From: Ectobius pallidus
Taxonomy: Eukaryota; Arthropoda; Insecta; Blattodea; Ectobiidae
Reading direction: 5' to 3'
Length of the DNA: 64,000 nucleotides
Assembly: GCA_964059195.1 (NCBI GenBank)
Contig: CAXKWD010000007.1
Location: 62,868,705 to 62,932,704, forward strand
Position numbers and translations under genes: made by a program. The notes under the pieces are model-generated. The model was given only the letters and a program-made list of their open reading frames with translations, was not told the DNA's origin and made no database searches. This document shows, piece after piece, positions 21,362 to 32,891 of the stretch (the first letter of the stretch is position 1; every line of letters starts with the position of its first letter).

Positions 21362-21474
21362 ATCAGTCCCAAATTTCCACTGATAGAGAGTTGAAATGTT
21401 GTGTAGTGATTTTAACTTTTATCCACTGACTTGAAATATATTTTTAAACACTTATTTTTATTAGTCTTGGGATT

Positions 21475-21600
21475 GCCAGGAAAAAGTATCCAATAAATGT
21501 CCTGCTATGTTTACTGTGATCATACATTGATATTTTATTAATTGCGTTTTGCAGGAAATAGCTACAGTAAGGTGACACTGCAAATTGGTAAAGATACTAG
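21475..21600 (-). pseudogene. G1 gypsy protease, upstream part
   Basis: Minus-strand GYFFLAIPRLVSN leads in frame into the protease block at 18691 once PLE B and one duplication copy are set aside. Upstream the signal fades. Confidence 0.55.
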
Positions 21601-22090
21601 ATTCACTCCCTTCTCACTCAACTTATGGTAAAAATTCTAGCTGATAACACTTAAAGCTGAAGCTTCTACATTAATGAATCTGGATAATTATATGAGGAGG
21701 CCCTACATTGTGCTCACCTTCTCTATCTTGAATTGCATTTCTTTTAATTATCTGGTTTCCTTCGCAATGGATTTGCAACGTCTCTGTAAGCCCTTGCTCA
21801 TTACCAGAGACCAGAAGTTTAGGCATTATAAATCATTAAAATAAGCAGGCAAAAAGTCATTATAAGTAAAAAAAATACTGAATGAAAGGCAATATAGAAA
21901 ACCCTTGCATTATGCCTATTTATTTACTGGATTGTACTACTCAGACAATCGCACAATCAGTATATTTATGTTAACATTGTGTTGTATTATATTTTTGAAG
22001 TAACTTTATTGTTTTAAACAAAATGCTAATTGTACTTGACAAGAGAAATGAAAGCGTTCCTTGAAGACCTATGCATTATAATGCCTTATT
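21601..22090. other. Unassigned AT-rich stretch
   Basis: Nothing recognisable is seen between gypsy relic G1 and the hAT relic. Confidence 0.5.
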
Positions 22091-22096
22091 GGCTTA

Positions 22097-23240
22097 TTAG
22101 TTGCACATGACAACCAAATGCTGTTTTAAATTTTCTGGAGTCATGTTGGGTCTCCTGTCAGACAATACATTTTTCATCTGAAAAAATGGCCTCTCAACAT
22201 CTACAAAGGTAATTGGAGCAAATCTAAAACTTTGAATGATTGTAGGGCCCATTTCTGCTGCAATAGAATTGTAACCTTGCAGAATTTTTAAAACGTTTTT
22301 AAGTTTGTCAAGATCAGGATTTTTCGAAAACCCCATTTTGCACTTTACTCTTAACTAATGAACCCCATTTCTCTAGCTCACTCTCCAGTCTTTGCACTGC
22401 ACAATTTTCACTGACTTTGACAAAGGCTGCTCTCCTTTTTGAAGCCGGCAGGAAACCAAACTCGGCTGCAATAGAATTAAGTCATTTCTCACTTCCAAAG
22501 ATTTGAGAAGTTTCTTTGCTGCTACAATTGAAGATGCTTCATCCTTCAGAGCGGCGACCACCTTAGTTATATTCGGGAAATTTGAAGCATAGTAAACTGC
22601 TGCTGAAATCTATATCCCCCATCTCATTATAATAGGTTGAGGAGGTAGGGGTATATCTTGTGCATTGTCTTTAAATGTCAGAATCCTTGACTATTTGTCA
22701 ACATCTGGAAACAAGCTTCGTATCTCTTCTGACACGCTGTGAAAACCATGTGCTATGCAGGTCACATGAAGCATGTTTGAAAATAACACTTTTAAAGTTG
22801 TCCCAGCTTTTTTCATGTATGTTGCAGTGTCTGAGATGAAAATTAATACATCGTGGTATTAATTTTTTTCAGGCCACAGTAACTGTAATGATTTGATAAA
22901 TAATTGTGCAATCGTTGAATTGTTAGCTTTTTCTTGACACTCTTTTGTAAGCAGAAATGCTTTTATTAGCCCACCTTCTGAAGAATCTAATGGTCCAACA
23001 ATGATATTGGCCTTAAAATGACTCGTAGGATCAGTTGACTTGTTGATTGAAATACAGATTTTTTTGATTTTTTAGTTTCTCTTTAATGATTTTCATTACA
23101 TCATTGTAACATTCACTTAAGTAACATTTTTGCAAACTGAACTCACTGGGCACAGATTCGTCCATATACTTCTCCAAATCTATTGTTTCACAAAGGGATT
23201 CCACCATCAATAAAAGCTTTACATTGTGAATTGTGATTTT
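22097..23240 (-). pseudogene. hAT-type transposase relic (DUF659 and C-terminal dimerisation region)
   Basis: Minus-strand reading needs all three frames. It includes DESVPSEFSLQKCYLSECY, then ISDTATYMKKAGTTLKVLF and MLHVTCIAHGFHSVSEEI (RNase H-like core with the His of a conserved C..H pair), and finally FAPITFVDVERPFFQMKNV and MTPENLKQHLVV, the hAT dimerisation block. Many stops and indels show it is old. The N-terminal zinc finger is not identifiable. Confidence 0.75.
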
Positions 23241-23342
23241 TGATCGGATGTTGCAATTACAAAGAAAGCAAAGAAAAAATCTTCCCAGTAGCCTTGCTAG
23301 TGCATTTTTCTGTTTGGTTGTACTGATATGTTGATGAGAAAT

Positions 23343-24707
23343 AGGGTTGCCACCTGTCCCGAATTAGGCGGGACATCCCGCATTTTAAGGACATTTTCAG
23401 CGTCCCGAATTATGCCTAAGAGGGACGCATTATATTGCGGGACGCCAAATTATTCCAAAACAAAATATGAGACAGCAATTCTTGGTGGCGTCTTTTGTGA
23501 ATTTCGTCTCATGGTCAAGATATCGATGTCGTACCATCGTGTTGGCAGCATTGAAATCACCGCCCATGATGTTATTCTTTGCAATTTATTTGTATAAGTC
23601 GCGCGGGCAATCTTGGGGTATGTCCGTGATCTGTACAACCAGCGTGCGAGCCATTAACTGGTGATCCGACGGGGAAGTACCGAAAACAGATCATATGACA
23701 CTCTGCACTGATTTGCCAAGTACAGCTCCTTCTGGAATTATAGCACAGCAAGACGTGTGTAGTGTTATCAGTTGTAATTTGAATCCACGTTCTCTGTGTG
23801 TTTTATGTGTCGTTCGTTGAGTAGGAACTAATTAAATATTTATCCTGTTATTCCTAAACCTAGTGGTAAGCCATTATCTAGTCAGAGTCTGGATTGCCAA
23901 TGTTCATAATTTTTCCGAAACATGTCTATGAGTGTACATTATTTTTGAAATTCTATGAGAAAGCTTTAAGTTCCTTAGAGAAAGTATTTGACTTCACAGA
24001 AAACAATCTTATGGAACACTGAAGAACTTGAATCTTAAAGAGTTCACTATCTTTCAAACATCTCAAAGACACTGTGAAGGCACATAATGTAGAATCTGAT
24101 GTTAATTTGGATGAGTTAGGCCTATATGAGGAATTCTGCTTTAGTTCAGATATGATAAATGCTACTAAAGTGAACTATACAGAAGGAGAGACTAAGTATG
24201 AGTATGAAATGGAAGAAAAGTATTCAGGAGATTGGTAAAGAACAATCTCAAATGCTTTGTTCTAAGCATTCCTGGTAGCAATGCCTTTGTGGAAAGAGTG
24301 TTCTCTCTCTTGAATCTAAAATGGACAGAATCCAGAAATAGGTGCTCAGCTGACCTCATAAAGAGTGAAATCATTTCTACAAATGTTACAGATACCTGCA
24401 AAGATTATTTAGTGAGGGTGAAACAGAACAAGCAACTATTAGAAGCTGCCAAATCAAACAAGAAATACAACTTCAAGTAATGAATTTGCCCAGGTTTTTT
24501 TTTTATTTTATTGTTTTGCTAATCTTTTCTTTTCTATTCTAATTAGTGTTACTGTTACATAGCCTATTCAGTTTTGGCTTTGTAATATATTCCGTCTTTC
24601 AGTTATTAATAAATTGTTCCGTGTACAAATTTAGGTATGAAGATCGGCGATCTGCATATATTCGATAAGTGTCCCTCCTTAGCCTTACCAAAAGGTGGCA
24701 ACCCTAA
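23343..24707 (+). mobile_element. hAT deletion derivative with 8-bp target duplication
   Basis: The inverted ends AGGGTTGCCACCT and AGGTGGCAACCCT are flanked by TGAGAAAT at 23335-23342 and 24708-24715, the 8-bp duplication size of hAT. Only the C-terminal part of a transposase remains inside, so it depends on other copies. Confidence 0.85.
23930..24480 (+). pseudogene. hAT transposase C-terminal remnant
   Basis: Coding runs through LFLKFYEKALSSLEKVFDF, stops, then LKDTVKAHNVESDVNLDEL, and after a frame break the dimerisation block LSIPGSNAFVERVFSLLN ending near 24480. It resembles the C-terminus of the hAT at 44258-46511 (LPGTNAPVERIFSHMNKIW). The catalytic core is deleted. Confidence 0.75.
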
Positions 24708-24715
24708 TGAGAAAT

Positions 24716-25199
24716 GAATATTTATTTTCGTAGTTCACTGACTGCTCGTCATATTTTACACAGAAGTATTTTACTGTCAGTGGAAAATACGTTGGATTCG
24801 AAAGAATTAATGTAACTTTGCAGTTTACTGCGTAAAGGAACATTGAATTTCGGCATATTACTATACCCAGGCCATTGTAGCTTTGCACTTCTGAGTTAAC
24901 AAGTTATGTTGCCAGTATCGCAGATTGACAAATGAAAACTACTTATCTTCAATTCTGTACTGACAAGGAGATGCCAATCAGCAGTATTCAGCTGTATTCA
25001 GCCTTGAACATTCGAAACGATTTCTAATCCCTCAATTGTCATTTTTCTGTTCTCCCATGTTTGATATTTGTGTAATGTAATATTATTCCGAACCTATAGT
25101 ATCACAAAAAACAACTGTATCATTCAAATTACACAAAGATTTATCCTATGTGTGAGACATCGTACATCTTCAGATGATAAATATTCACATCATCTCTTT
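24716..25199. other. Unassigned
   Basis: No gene or known repeat is recognised. Confidence 0.5.
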
Positions 25200-25345
25200 C
25201 GTGGTGTCAGTTGCTCAGTGGTTATGATGCTTGATAGTTGTGCAGAAGGTTGTGTTTCAATCCTAGGTAGGGTGTTTTTTTCTTGCGTATTATTTTTAAG
25301 ATTCAAATACAGTTTATGATTTTTAATTTTTAAAATTAGCTGTCT
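25200..25345 (+). mobile_element. tRNA-derived SINE copy 1
   Basis: A tRNA-like head (GTTGCTCAGTGGTTATGATGC, B-box-like GTGTTTCAATCC) is followed by a body that matches copy 2 on the opposite strand (TATTTTTAAGA...TTTTTAATTTTTAAAATTA). Diverged. Confidence 0.55.
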
Positions 25346-26264
25346 TATATTTTATTATATAATATAATTTGTAATGTATAAAACCTTATTATCAATAGTG
25401 AAACCATTAACCCTCGGCCAATTTAAAGATCGCCTTTAGCGGTGAAACCTATTAAAACTCTTTTCAGGTAGAGGAACCAGATGTCCCACCTTTTGCACAG
25501 TACTCCTTTTTTACTTCCTCTGCCTCTACCATCCTCAAATTCCGACTTTTGAAAATTAAGCTACTGGGTGGTATGAAATTATAACATTCCAGAGTAACCA
25601 ACTTTGATTGCTTCACTTGGAAAACTCTTTTTGTTAAAAATATTTACATATGATTATTAAATAGACTCAGTTTGATAACAATTTCTAAAATTCACTAAGC
25701 CTTTTTAAATGTCAAAGTTTTCAGGGTGATTGTAAAAATAGTCATTCAGTCCTTACGTTATCAGCCCTTGTGGGCTCGTTCGCAAACAGAGCTGACTCAC
25801 AAATTAAAGTCTCTTTTTAACATCTGGATCATAAGTAACTTTTTTTTTCTAAAATATTTGTTTTAATATATACTACCTGTAATACATATGTTTTATAAAC
25901 ATAACTTAATCTAAATTAGCATATGTTTTATAATTACCAAATAACCTATATTAAATATTTTTGTAAAATTTCAAAGATTGATTATATTACATACTACAAT
26001 ATTTTCAGAGGTTTTAGGTAATTGTTTGCAAATGAACCTGCAATAGCAACCATGCATTTTTCTCCAAAACATAATTACTTTTATTTTTGTAATAAATGTT
26101 GTGAAGCCTGGGATTACTCACAATAATAAAATGCCATTGGAATACTATGATACTTGATATTTCGGTAAAAATCAAACTTAACATGAAAGGGGCGATTAAC
26201 AAAGCTTTGCCCAGGGTGCAAAGTACATGAAATTGGGATCTGCCCTTATAGACTTGACAAAAAG
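25346..26264. other. Unassigned AT-rich stretch between inverted SINE copies
   Basis: No coding signal is seen. Confidence 0.5.
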
Positions 26265-26403
26265 TGTAAGTCAGGTAATTTTAAAAATTAAAAATTAAAC
26301 ACTGCATTCAAGTCTTAAAAATAAGAAGTTGCAGCATCGGGATTTGAACCAAGAACATCCAGTACCACGTTCAAGCACCTTAACTGTTAGGCCAATTACA
26401 ACT
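26265..26403 (-). mobile_element. tRNA-derived SINE copy 2
   Basis: The minus-strand tRNA-like head at 26403-26327 keeps a fully paired seven-base acceptor (AGTTGTA/TGCAACT, one wobble), a D stem GCCT/AGGT and B box GGTTCAAATCC. The anticodon and T stems are mismatched, so this is not a working tRNA. The AT-rich body extends to about 26265 and matches copy 1. Confidence 0.6.
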
Positions 26404-26991
26404 TTCTCAAATGAGCTAGAATATTATGGATATGAACCATTATGCTTTCTCCTATATCCTCATAAGCCTTTGTGTAGGAACCATACGGTTTTTGATTAAT
26501 AGTGTATTTGTATTTGTATGAATGCTATTAATAATGAGATGTAATACATTAAAGAATGGAAAAATGAGAGAGATGCGACTAATACAAGCATGCAAAATTT
26601 GAAGCCGAGTGGCTTCTGTCTATCAGTCACTAGAACCGTGTGTGGCCAATGTAAGTAGGCAGATAGGTGAAACAGGAAAGTGCAAAGTTACAACGGCCCT
26701 GGTATAGCTACATTGCACAACAATATCGCAATGATAACTATGTTAGGTTGTAATTAATTAATTTCATTTTCCAGTGGCATATTTTTATATACATGACCAT
26801 AAATAACTAATAATAAATAGAACATGTTTTATCATTTAAGCGTGTACTCCTTCATTTGCATTTCCTTGGTTTTCCTTGCTTTGCTTCTTCTGTTATTTAT
26901 TCTTGAGTGGTATATAGGCGGAGATGTATATATTTCTAACAATATGTTAGGTTGGTTTTGTTTTCTGGAAAAAAAAAAAAAAAAAAACATA
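26404..26991. other. Unassigned; ends in a poly(A) run
   Basis: No gene is seen. A run of 18-20 A lies at about 26969-26987, immediately before the mariner element. Confidence 0.5.
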
Positions 26992-26993
26992 TA

Positions 26994-27892
26994 CAGGGTG
27001 CGGCATTTATCGTTTCCCATTTTCAAAACCGTGTAACACATTTATTTAAGAAATAAACAAGCTACATTTAATATTTTTAAATGTCTTACAGTCTTGGATT
27101 TGCAATTCTCGTCTTACTTTTTGAATATGATGTCCATGAGATGCCTTCTATTAACTTGAACACATTGCTACAATCTCCCTCGTACACTGGCCATTACGCG
27201 ATGTGTGGTGTGTGCGATTTTCTGCAAATCCAGGCATAATCCACAAGCAGCCACTTCACAGTCCTAAGGTCATGGTGTGGTGTGCCATTGCAGCACAGGG
27301 TATTATTAGCCCTTATTTCTTTGAGAGTGATAATGGTGCTTCGGTTTCTGTCAACTCTGAACGTTACAATCACATGCTGCAAACTTTCTTCCTACCAGAA
27401 TTGACACATCGTAACTTCTATATTGAGAGATTGTGGTTTCAAGAGGATGGTGTTGTAGGGTAGCAGATACTGCACATCTTTCAATGGACACCCTTCATGC
27501 TGCTTTCGCCGGCAGAATTCTTTCCAAATTCTTTCCCTCCAAATCTCCCGACCTTACTGCACCACACTTTTTTTTCTGTGGGACTATCTGAAGTCCAAAG
27601 TTTTCACTCATGCCCTCACTGACATTAACAGTCGCAACAATGCAATTCAGCAAGAAATTGCAAATGTTACGCAAGACACCACACACCGCCTAAAGCCAGT
27701 GTACGAGGGAGATTGCAGCAATGTGTTAAAGTTAATGGAGGGCATCTCAAGGAAATCATATTAAAAAAGTAAGACCAGAATTGTAAATCCAAGACTGTAA
27801 GACATCTAAAAATGTTCAATGTAGCCTATTTCTTTGTTAAATAAATGTGTTACATGGTATTGAAAATGGGAAACTTTAAATGCCGCACCCTG
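26994..27892 (+). mobile_element. Mariner-like element with 198-bp inverted ends
   Basis: The ends CAGGGTGCGGCATTT and AAATGCCGCACCCTG are flanked by TA (26992-26993 and 27893-27894). Both arms are 198 bp (26994-27191 and 27695-27892) with perhaps a tenth of positions different. The right arm contains the C-terminal coding end of the transposase, so the left arm is an inverted duplicate of the element's own 3' end. Confidence 0.82.
27192..27765 (+). pseudogene. Mariner transposase, N-terminally replaced
   Basis: Coding begins inside the DDE domain: KVMVWCAIAAQGIISPYFF holds the WCAI block and LWFQEDG the second Asp. A frameshift near 27455 is followed by AHLSMDTL, LSKFFPSKSPDLTAPHFFF (SPDL third catalytic region) and the C-terminus KPVYEGDCSNVLKLMEG. 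The HTH DNA-binding half is missing. Inactive. Confidence 0.85.
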
Positions 27893-28009
27893 TATATATA
27901 TATATATCAAAATTTTAGGAAGTTTATATAGTGAAGTCACACAATAAATATTAATATTCGAGATGGAGATTTTACATACATACTTCACTAATTACAGAAA
28001 CTAACCTGA

Positions 28010-28440
28010 ACATGTTTCAAGCCTGCCTCTAGACTCATCCTCAGCTATACTCCATCTGAGGTTGGGACTACAGCTGCGACACCTGGCGGATGTTTAACCA
28101 ATCTCTTGATTAAATCATCTTTGGCAGGTATTTCAAAATTCATCGGCTGGTCTTTGTTTTTGTAGATATAATTTTTCTCCCAAACTGTGAGTTGCTTATG
28201 TCCGTACACAAACTTTTTAAATTCCGGCTCCAAATTAATTTCATGATCTTCCCACACATGAGTGGCTATAGCTGATTTTTCAGTCTGTGCATATTTTATG
28301 TTTCTGATATGTTCTTTTGCCCTTACATCCAAATTTCTTTTTGTTTTACCAATGTATTTCAGATTGCAATCTTTGCAATTAAATTGATAAATACCTGATT
28401 TTTTGTTGTGAGGGATGTTGTGAGGAAAAGTACTCCTTTC
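28010..28440 (-). pseudogene. Penelope-like element, GIY-YIG end
   Basis: Minus-strand SGIYQFNCKDCNLKYIGKT then KRNLDVRAKEHIRNI is a GIY-YIG core. It is followed by SAIATHVWEDHEI and WEKNYIYKNKDQPMNFEIP. The 3' tail carries CTGAGGA, an AGTC/GGCT hairpin and GAAAC at about 28018-28048. RT is absent: a 5'-truncated copy. Confidence 0.82.
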
Positions 28441-28872
28441 TAGAAGGGTAGCTCGTTCTACTTCTCAGAAAACAAAATTTCCAGTAGGCCTAATTTTCCA
28501 TTGAACATTTAAAATAATTATAATATTCAAACTTAATGTTTTAGGAGAAATGGAAGATTCAAGATCATCAGTCCCAAATTTCCCTGGTAAAACATATGAC
28601 ACTTAAGGAATGCTCAGTAATACTCACAATTGTTTTAGTAGTGTACGGGGAAGCAGAGCTCGAGCAGACTGTAAGCGAATATCCAATAGGGTGTTTTATA
28701 CACTTCTTATGACAAAGACTTAACCTGAAAACAGATTAAACTCACTTGCCCAATACATTTTCAAATAGAATAAGTTGGCATATAACAATTTATTGCCACC
28801 AAAATAATACATAATTCATATGCAGTTTATGAAGAACCGGATCACTTGGACATGAAGATTGCTATTTAGTAG
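28441..28872. other. Unassigned
   Basis: No gene is seen. A 14-base match (AGTCCCAAATTTCC) to the leader of PLE B occurs near 28579 but is too short to use. Confidence 0.45.
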
Positions 28873-29465
28873 CACTGTTAAGCTGGGTCTCCACTGCTTG
28901 ACATTTTAACACCGACATGTTACACTTAGCATGTTAAATGTTTATCATCAACTTGTTGAAGTATACATGTCAACTGGTTTGCCAATAAACATCTTGTCTC
29001 CACTATACACTAAACATGTTATTTGTTGTGCCCATATTTCAAGATGGATTCTGATGAAGAGGTAATGCTAGGCATGCTTATTGGAGTGATTGGTTTGAGA
29101 AGGAAACGAAGAAGAAGAATGTGGATGAAGCCATACCTTGCAAGAAGACATAATGCAGAAAGCATTATGAATGAATTGAAAATAGAAGATAGATTTGGAT
29201 TCAAGAACTTCTTGCGAATGTCAGAGCATGATTTTAATGTTTTGCTTCAAAAAGTTCTACCTATCATATCAAAACAGGACACGCAACTGAGAGCAGCCAT
29301 CCCAGCTCACCTACGTCTCGGAATAACCCTGCGATTTTTGGCATCAGGAGATTCCTACACAAGAATAATGTACCTGGTGAAAGTGTCTAAACAACAGATA
29401 TAAAAAATTGTACCTGAACTATGTGAAGCAATCACCACAGCTTTACAGGAAGAATATTTGAAGGT
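28873..29465 (+). pseudogene. PIF/Harbinger transposase N-terminal part
   Basis: A TIR-like GCTGGGTCTCCACTG at 28874 is followed by a reading frame from 29023: an acidic start, RRKRRRRMWMKPYLARR, FKNFLRMSEHDFNVLLQ and LGITLRFLASGDSYTRI, the helical N-terminal region of Harbinger transposases. A TAA at 29401-29403 interrupts what would read on as KIVPELCEAITTALQEEYLK. AAG|GTAAGT at about 29463 looks like a genuine splice donor. The DDE part is missing. Confidence 0.75.
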
Positions 29466-29469
29466 AAGT

Positions 29470-30470
29470 TATTAGAAATAAATAGTACTTTTTTTTCTTC
29501 CAGTATGCATAAACTTACTGGTAATTTTTTTTAGCTTATCAAATAATTATTGTTTAAAATCCTACTGAACATAATTTCGCAAGCCCTGTCCAATAATCCT
29601 CCTATCAGATGGTTTCATGTTTTCCTGAATGTGAGCAAAGAAGAAATTTTGGATTTAGTACACCACTTGGCTGGATTTCCACACGTTGTTCAAAGCACTT
29701 CGCGGTCCATAGGTAGGCCATCAATGCTTCCACAGGCTGCTGACTATCTTGCATCTCATTGGCCCTTTTCCCAGTGCTGTCAATAGTTTTACTTATGTAC
29801 GTTTTCCAACAAGTTATATGGTTAAATTCCTCTGTTAGTGTAATTACTGTACTCAAAGCTCCTGGTGAAGGGGGTCTGGTGATGTTTAGGGGCACAATGA
29901 AAAACAGGAAAGAGTTACGGGGCTGATACCAAGTCACCATACTCTATATAAAGTTCCCGTTGGAAGGAGTGGTCTGGGGGCACATGGGACCAATAAGAAA
30001 TTTTTGTACCTGGTAGATACCTTGGCCTATCAAATCAATTCCACATACTGGGAAACTCAATCCTTGTGCACACACATATTCGCACTGCTGATATGCCAAT
30101 TTAATAAAACACTTATACACACAAATATTAATATCTTACCCTTTTACGCCATAATTTGTTTATGGGAACTAGAAATTATTATTATATACCACATAATTTG
30201 AATCACGGAATAAATATGGAGATTATTTGCACAGGTAAACCACACAAATAACCAGACATAACCAAGTTAACCAATGGTACAAAAATCACAATACACTCAG
30301 CACAACTTTCCATTCTAATATGAAATGCTGGATCGAATTCAGACTGATTTCAATCTTGCATGTAATCGTGATAATTGATGTAAGGATTTTTGCCAAAGAC
30401 AAGAGTAGCGGTAAACTTTTTTCTAGGAGCACTGAAAATAAATATGTTTTATTCCTTTTTAAAGTCACAA
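29470..30470. other. Unassigned
   Basis: Open frames at 29550-29940 exist on both strands but match nothing I know. Confidence 0.4.
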
Positions 30471-30479
30471 GAACATTTA

Positions 30480-30773
30480 TCAAGAATAGCTACAAAAACT
30501 TTTCACAAATTAATTACATGGTTTCTAGCTAATAAAATTACACTTAATATTGAAAAAACCCACTTTACACAATTTAAAACAAAACACAGATTCAAGAACT
30601 GCATCAAATTCCAGTTATTAACATACAAATGGTTACAGAGTGAAAACAGAATACATAAATGTGACAGTTTAAAAAACAATATTAGTTATAACATATACAC
30701 AAAGAAAATTCAAAATACAATATCAATATTATCTTCAAAAAATCCCTTTAGGCAAGCCTACAGGCTGAGGTAG
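30480..30773 (+). pseudogene. Jockey-like LINE RT fragment (thumb entry)
   Basis: WFLANKITLNIEKTHFTQFK is the block that follows the YADD motif in Jockey/I-type RTs (usual form W...NKL.LN..KT..M.F). Nothing else of the RT is visible here. It may belong with the C-terminal piece at 35899-36160. Confidence 0.45.
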
Positions 30774-31292
30774 ATTTCAAAGTGCTTTTGGTTTAATTTA
30801 CTGTCGCTGCGTAGCACTCTTCTTCTTTAGCCTTGGCATGACAAACCCGCAATAATAATTGCAAAAAAGAGCACTTTTTCAAACATTCAAATCTCGCCTT
30901 AAATGAGAGCTATCGAGAAACTAGTTATTGATTTGTTGAGTACTCATCAAGAGCTTTTCAACGATACCCCACAAGACGTGGTTTCAAAAATTTCGAATTT
31001 CCATCCCTCCCACCCCCATCCCCACTCGTACCCCCAAAACCCCCGAATCGTTGGTGTCACTGTGAACTCCATAGGGAGTACTCTAATTTATTCAAACAAA
31101 GTTTCCCTCTATACTTCATAGGAGCCGAGATATAAATTTTTCAAAATTTCAACCCCCTCCCCCGACCACCCCCTGGGCCAATTTTGCTCATTAACGAACT
31201 TGTCCGAACTATTAAGCCTAGAAATAACATATTAAAATTTGGTTCAAATATCTTCAAAATTACGGCCGCTAGCGTGTAAAGATATAAATATA
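30774..31292. other. Unassigned, with C-rich patches
   Basis: Contains CCCACCCCCATCCCC-type tracts near 31010-31040 and 31150-31175. No coding signal. Confidence 0.4.
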
Positions 31293-32891
31293 TCTATATA
31301 TATAAAAATGAATGTATGTGTGTGTGTGTGTGTGTGTGTGTCCTTTATGCATTGCTACACCATTCATCCGATCGCCATGAAACTTTGGGAAGTTGTTGAG
31401 TACATTCCCGGGAAGGTTTCTGTCATACTACATTTTTAATTTTAGCCTTCGTTCGTGAGTTATGAGTGAAAAACGGCAAGAAAACGTGCATTTTTTCCGC
31501 TTTCGAAGCATCGGTTTTCAGTTATTCATTTTAGTTGCCAAATCAATTGCAGAAGGCTTTGTCTATTTTTGTCATACTTTGGAAACAATAGCATCGCGAT
31601 CGCTTTGGAAGGCAATGGATATCTCATGTTATTATAAACGCCAGAGAAGTTAATGATAAGGTGATGATAAGGTAATATTAAATATTTATTTAACGTGGAA
31701 TATGCTTCTTATGAAAGATGGTTTACAGAAAATTCCGGGGAAGTTGCTTAGTTCGGGGTCCAGGCTACAACATTTCTATATGTAATCATAAGTAAAATCT
31801 CTTATGTAGGGTCGTTAAATCTGCCTGAAATGTAACGGAATTATAAGTCTGGACAAATGAATATAGAAACTATGGCCTCAGTAGGCTTATTCCATTCTTC
31901 ATCTATATAAATAAAAACGAATATATGTATGTCTGTCAAATACATTTACACACATTTCTTTCTTCGTGAGTTTAATCGATTTCAATTCTCATAACCTTCT
32001 GAGATTGCAGCAACGCTCGACGGGTAATCTATATAGATCTTCTATATAGCCTACATAAAATGAATGTATGTGTGTCTGTCCTTTATGCATTACTATGCCA
32101 TTCATCCGATCACCATGAAACTTTGGGAAGTTGTTGAATACATTCCCGCAAAGGCATGCTTCATTTTTAATTTTAGCTTTCGTTCGCGAGTTATGAGTGA
32201 AAACGGGATTGAGACGTACATTTCTTGCGCTCTCGAAACATCAGTTTTCAATTGTCAAATCAATTGCAGATGACTTTGCCTACTTTCGTCATACCTTGGA
32301 AATAAAAGCATCGCGATCGTTCGAATTTTGTAAGCCCACCATGGCCGAATCATTTGTTTATAATGTAGAGGCACGCAGACAGATGAAATTTCCACCCTAG
32401 ACGGAAGAAGAATAGTGAATATAGCCCTAAATGGACAAAGATTATGCAGGGTTTTTTTAGGCCAGGGAACTCGAATCTGAGGTTATTTTTCCCATGCTGC
32501 GCTTTCTAATCGTGGAATTCACTTCAAAGCCGGATTTACAGTTTCATTAATTAGGCCTATCAATCGTTTAGTTTAGACCTATGAATGTTTCGTGTGCCAA
32601 GTGTTAGTAAATATAATAGTTTAATTATTTTGCTCTTAATTTATAATCTTCCTATTAATTATTGTGGGCGAAGCCGCGGGGATCTGCTATAAGCTATAAT
32701 AAGCTGTAGCTTATCTAGCGTTTTCTGAGGAAATAGTTTGTGTGTGATAAGTCGTTCTTCCCCATTTCAAATTCTAAATACCTATATAAAGACCTTAAAG
32801 ACCTCGAGTTTGAAAATCGAAAGTCCTTCATAAGTTATTTTCGCATTTACAAAATACAAAACCCGAGCGACACCGGGCCTTTTAAGCTAGT
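31293..32891 (+). mobile_element. Nonautonomous Helitron(s), nested
   Basis: The 5' end TCTATATATATAAAAATGAATG follows an A at 31292, and the 3' end is a CCCG...CGGG hairpin followed by CTTTTAAGCTAGT at 32862-32891. TC...CTAG(T) with a subterminal hairpin is the Helitron signature. Further 5'-type ends occur at 31902 and 32041 (the latter repeats about 350 bp of the first copy), and a second 3'-type end (GGGCGAAGCCGCGGGGATCTGCTA) lies at about 32666-32689. No Rep/helicase is present. Confidence 0.7.
31312..31340. repeat. (TG)n microsatellite
   Basis: Fourteen or so TG units inside the Helitron 5' region. Confidence 0.85.

Larger units (their letters stand above)
18704..21462 (-). mobile_element. 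Penelope-like element, near full length, 12-bp target duplication
   Basis: AGTCTTGGGATT flanks it at 18692-18703 and 21463-21474. In element orientation it begins with an inverted copy (about 75 bp) of its own tail, then a short leader, one long reading frame, a hammerhead-like motif, the tail, and a final direct repeat of about 38 bp from the leader (18704-18742 compared with 21341-21385). This matches the known PLE pseudo-LTR layout. It sits in the protease of gypsy relic G1, whose frame resumes on both sides. Confidence 0.9.

Noticed and set aside
28575..28600. PLE B leader copy
   Set aside because: Only about 14 matching bases, too short to distinguish from chance.
29550..29940. Continuation of the Harbinger transposase after an intron
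   Set aside because: Neither strand shows DDE-type blocks, so the link is unsupported.
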